A stretch of DNA of 5,573 nucleotides from CAZXBB01 sp964638815 (GTDB lineage Bacteria; Planctomycetota; Phycisphaerae; Phycisphaerales; SM1A02), in assembly GCA_964638815.1 (NCBI GenBank), contig CAZXBB010000089.1:1-5573 (forward strand), in the 5' to 3' direction. Positions 5,554 through 5,573 of this stretch are shown in pieces (position 1 is the first letter of the stretch; each line of letters begins with the position of its first letter). Under the pieces are notes generated by a model that was not told the origin of the DNA, searched no databases, and was given only the letters and a program-made list of their open reading frames with translations. Made by a program: the position numbers and the translations under genes.

Positions 5554-5573
5554 ATGCCCGATTACCCGAGTGC
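5554..5573 (+). CDS. Start of a divergent gene, six whole codons visible (runs off right edge)
   Basis: ATG at 5554-5556 sits 8 nt after GGAGG and opens MPDYPS before the window ends, with no stop in the 20 available bases. It points away from the kinase operon across a 340-bp intergenic region with a candidate promoter. Six residues cannot identify a family. In phyla with this kinase architecture, ECF-type sigma factors are often found beside such kinases, which makes one a guess worth testing, not a call. An alternative ATG at 5537 reads a different frame and lacks a Shine-Dalgarno. Confidence 0.5.

Noticed and set aside
1..5573. CRISPR arrays, transposases, tRNA or rRNA genes, attachment sites
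   Set aside because: No spacer-repeat pattern, recombinase motif, terminal inverted repeat or structured RNA gene was seen. The two tandem arrays have contiguous units without spacers.

Overview
The window is G+C-rich and dense in genes. It holds two adjacent, co-oriented genes for membrane-anchored Ser/Thr protein kinases on the minus strand, flanked by a partial gene at each edge. The kinases have a Hanks-type catalytic domain, one transmembrane helix and a C-terminal TPR-like region. This architecture, with ASPEQ at the end of the activation segment, is common in Planctomycetota, Acidobacteriota and Gemmatimonadota. I favour one of these phyla, perhaps a planctomycete, but nothing in the window fixes the taxon.

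Layout from left to right: (1) 1-189 minus, the first 63 residues of a secreted protein with a clear signal peptide and Shine-Dalgarno, running off the left edge. (2) 190-354, an intergenic stretch with that Shine-Dalgarno, a perfect 12-bp AT-centred palindrome and an 8-bp inverted repeat downstream of the kinase operon. (3) 355-2271 minus, a 638-residue kinase with HCD in place of HRD and a 12-bp in-frame minisatellite encoding seven EPGD-like units inside its activation loop. (4) 2268-5213 minus, a canonical 981-residue HRD kinase with a long C-terminal helical-repeat domain; its stop overlaps the start of the next kinase in an ATGA junction. (5) 5214-5553, a divergent intergenic region with six 13-bp tandem repeats just upstream of the kinase ribosome binding site and a plausible rightward promoter. 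(6) 5554 onward, plus strand, the first codons of a divergent gene behind a strong Shine-Dalgarno.

The two kinases are paralogues and almost certainly an operon, with the large kinase translated first. The large kinase looks like a full receptor kinase (cytoplasmic catalytic domain, outside helical-repeat sensor). The second has a much shorter outer domain, lacks the HRD arginine and carries an acidic repeat in the loop that this arginine normally senses. A kinase and partner (or kinase cascade) arrangement is a reasonable hypothesis, but it is inference. The long plus-strand open frames opposite the kinases are antisense shadows and are not annotated.
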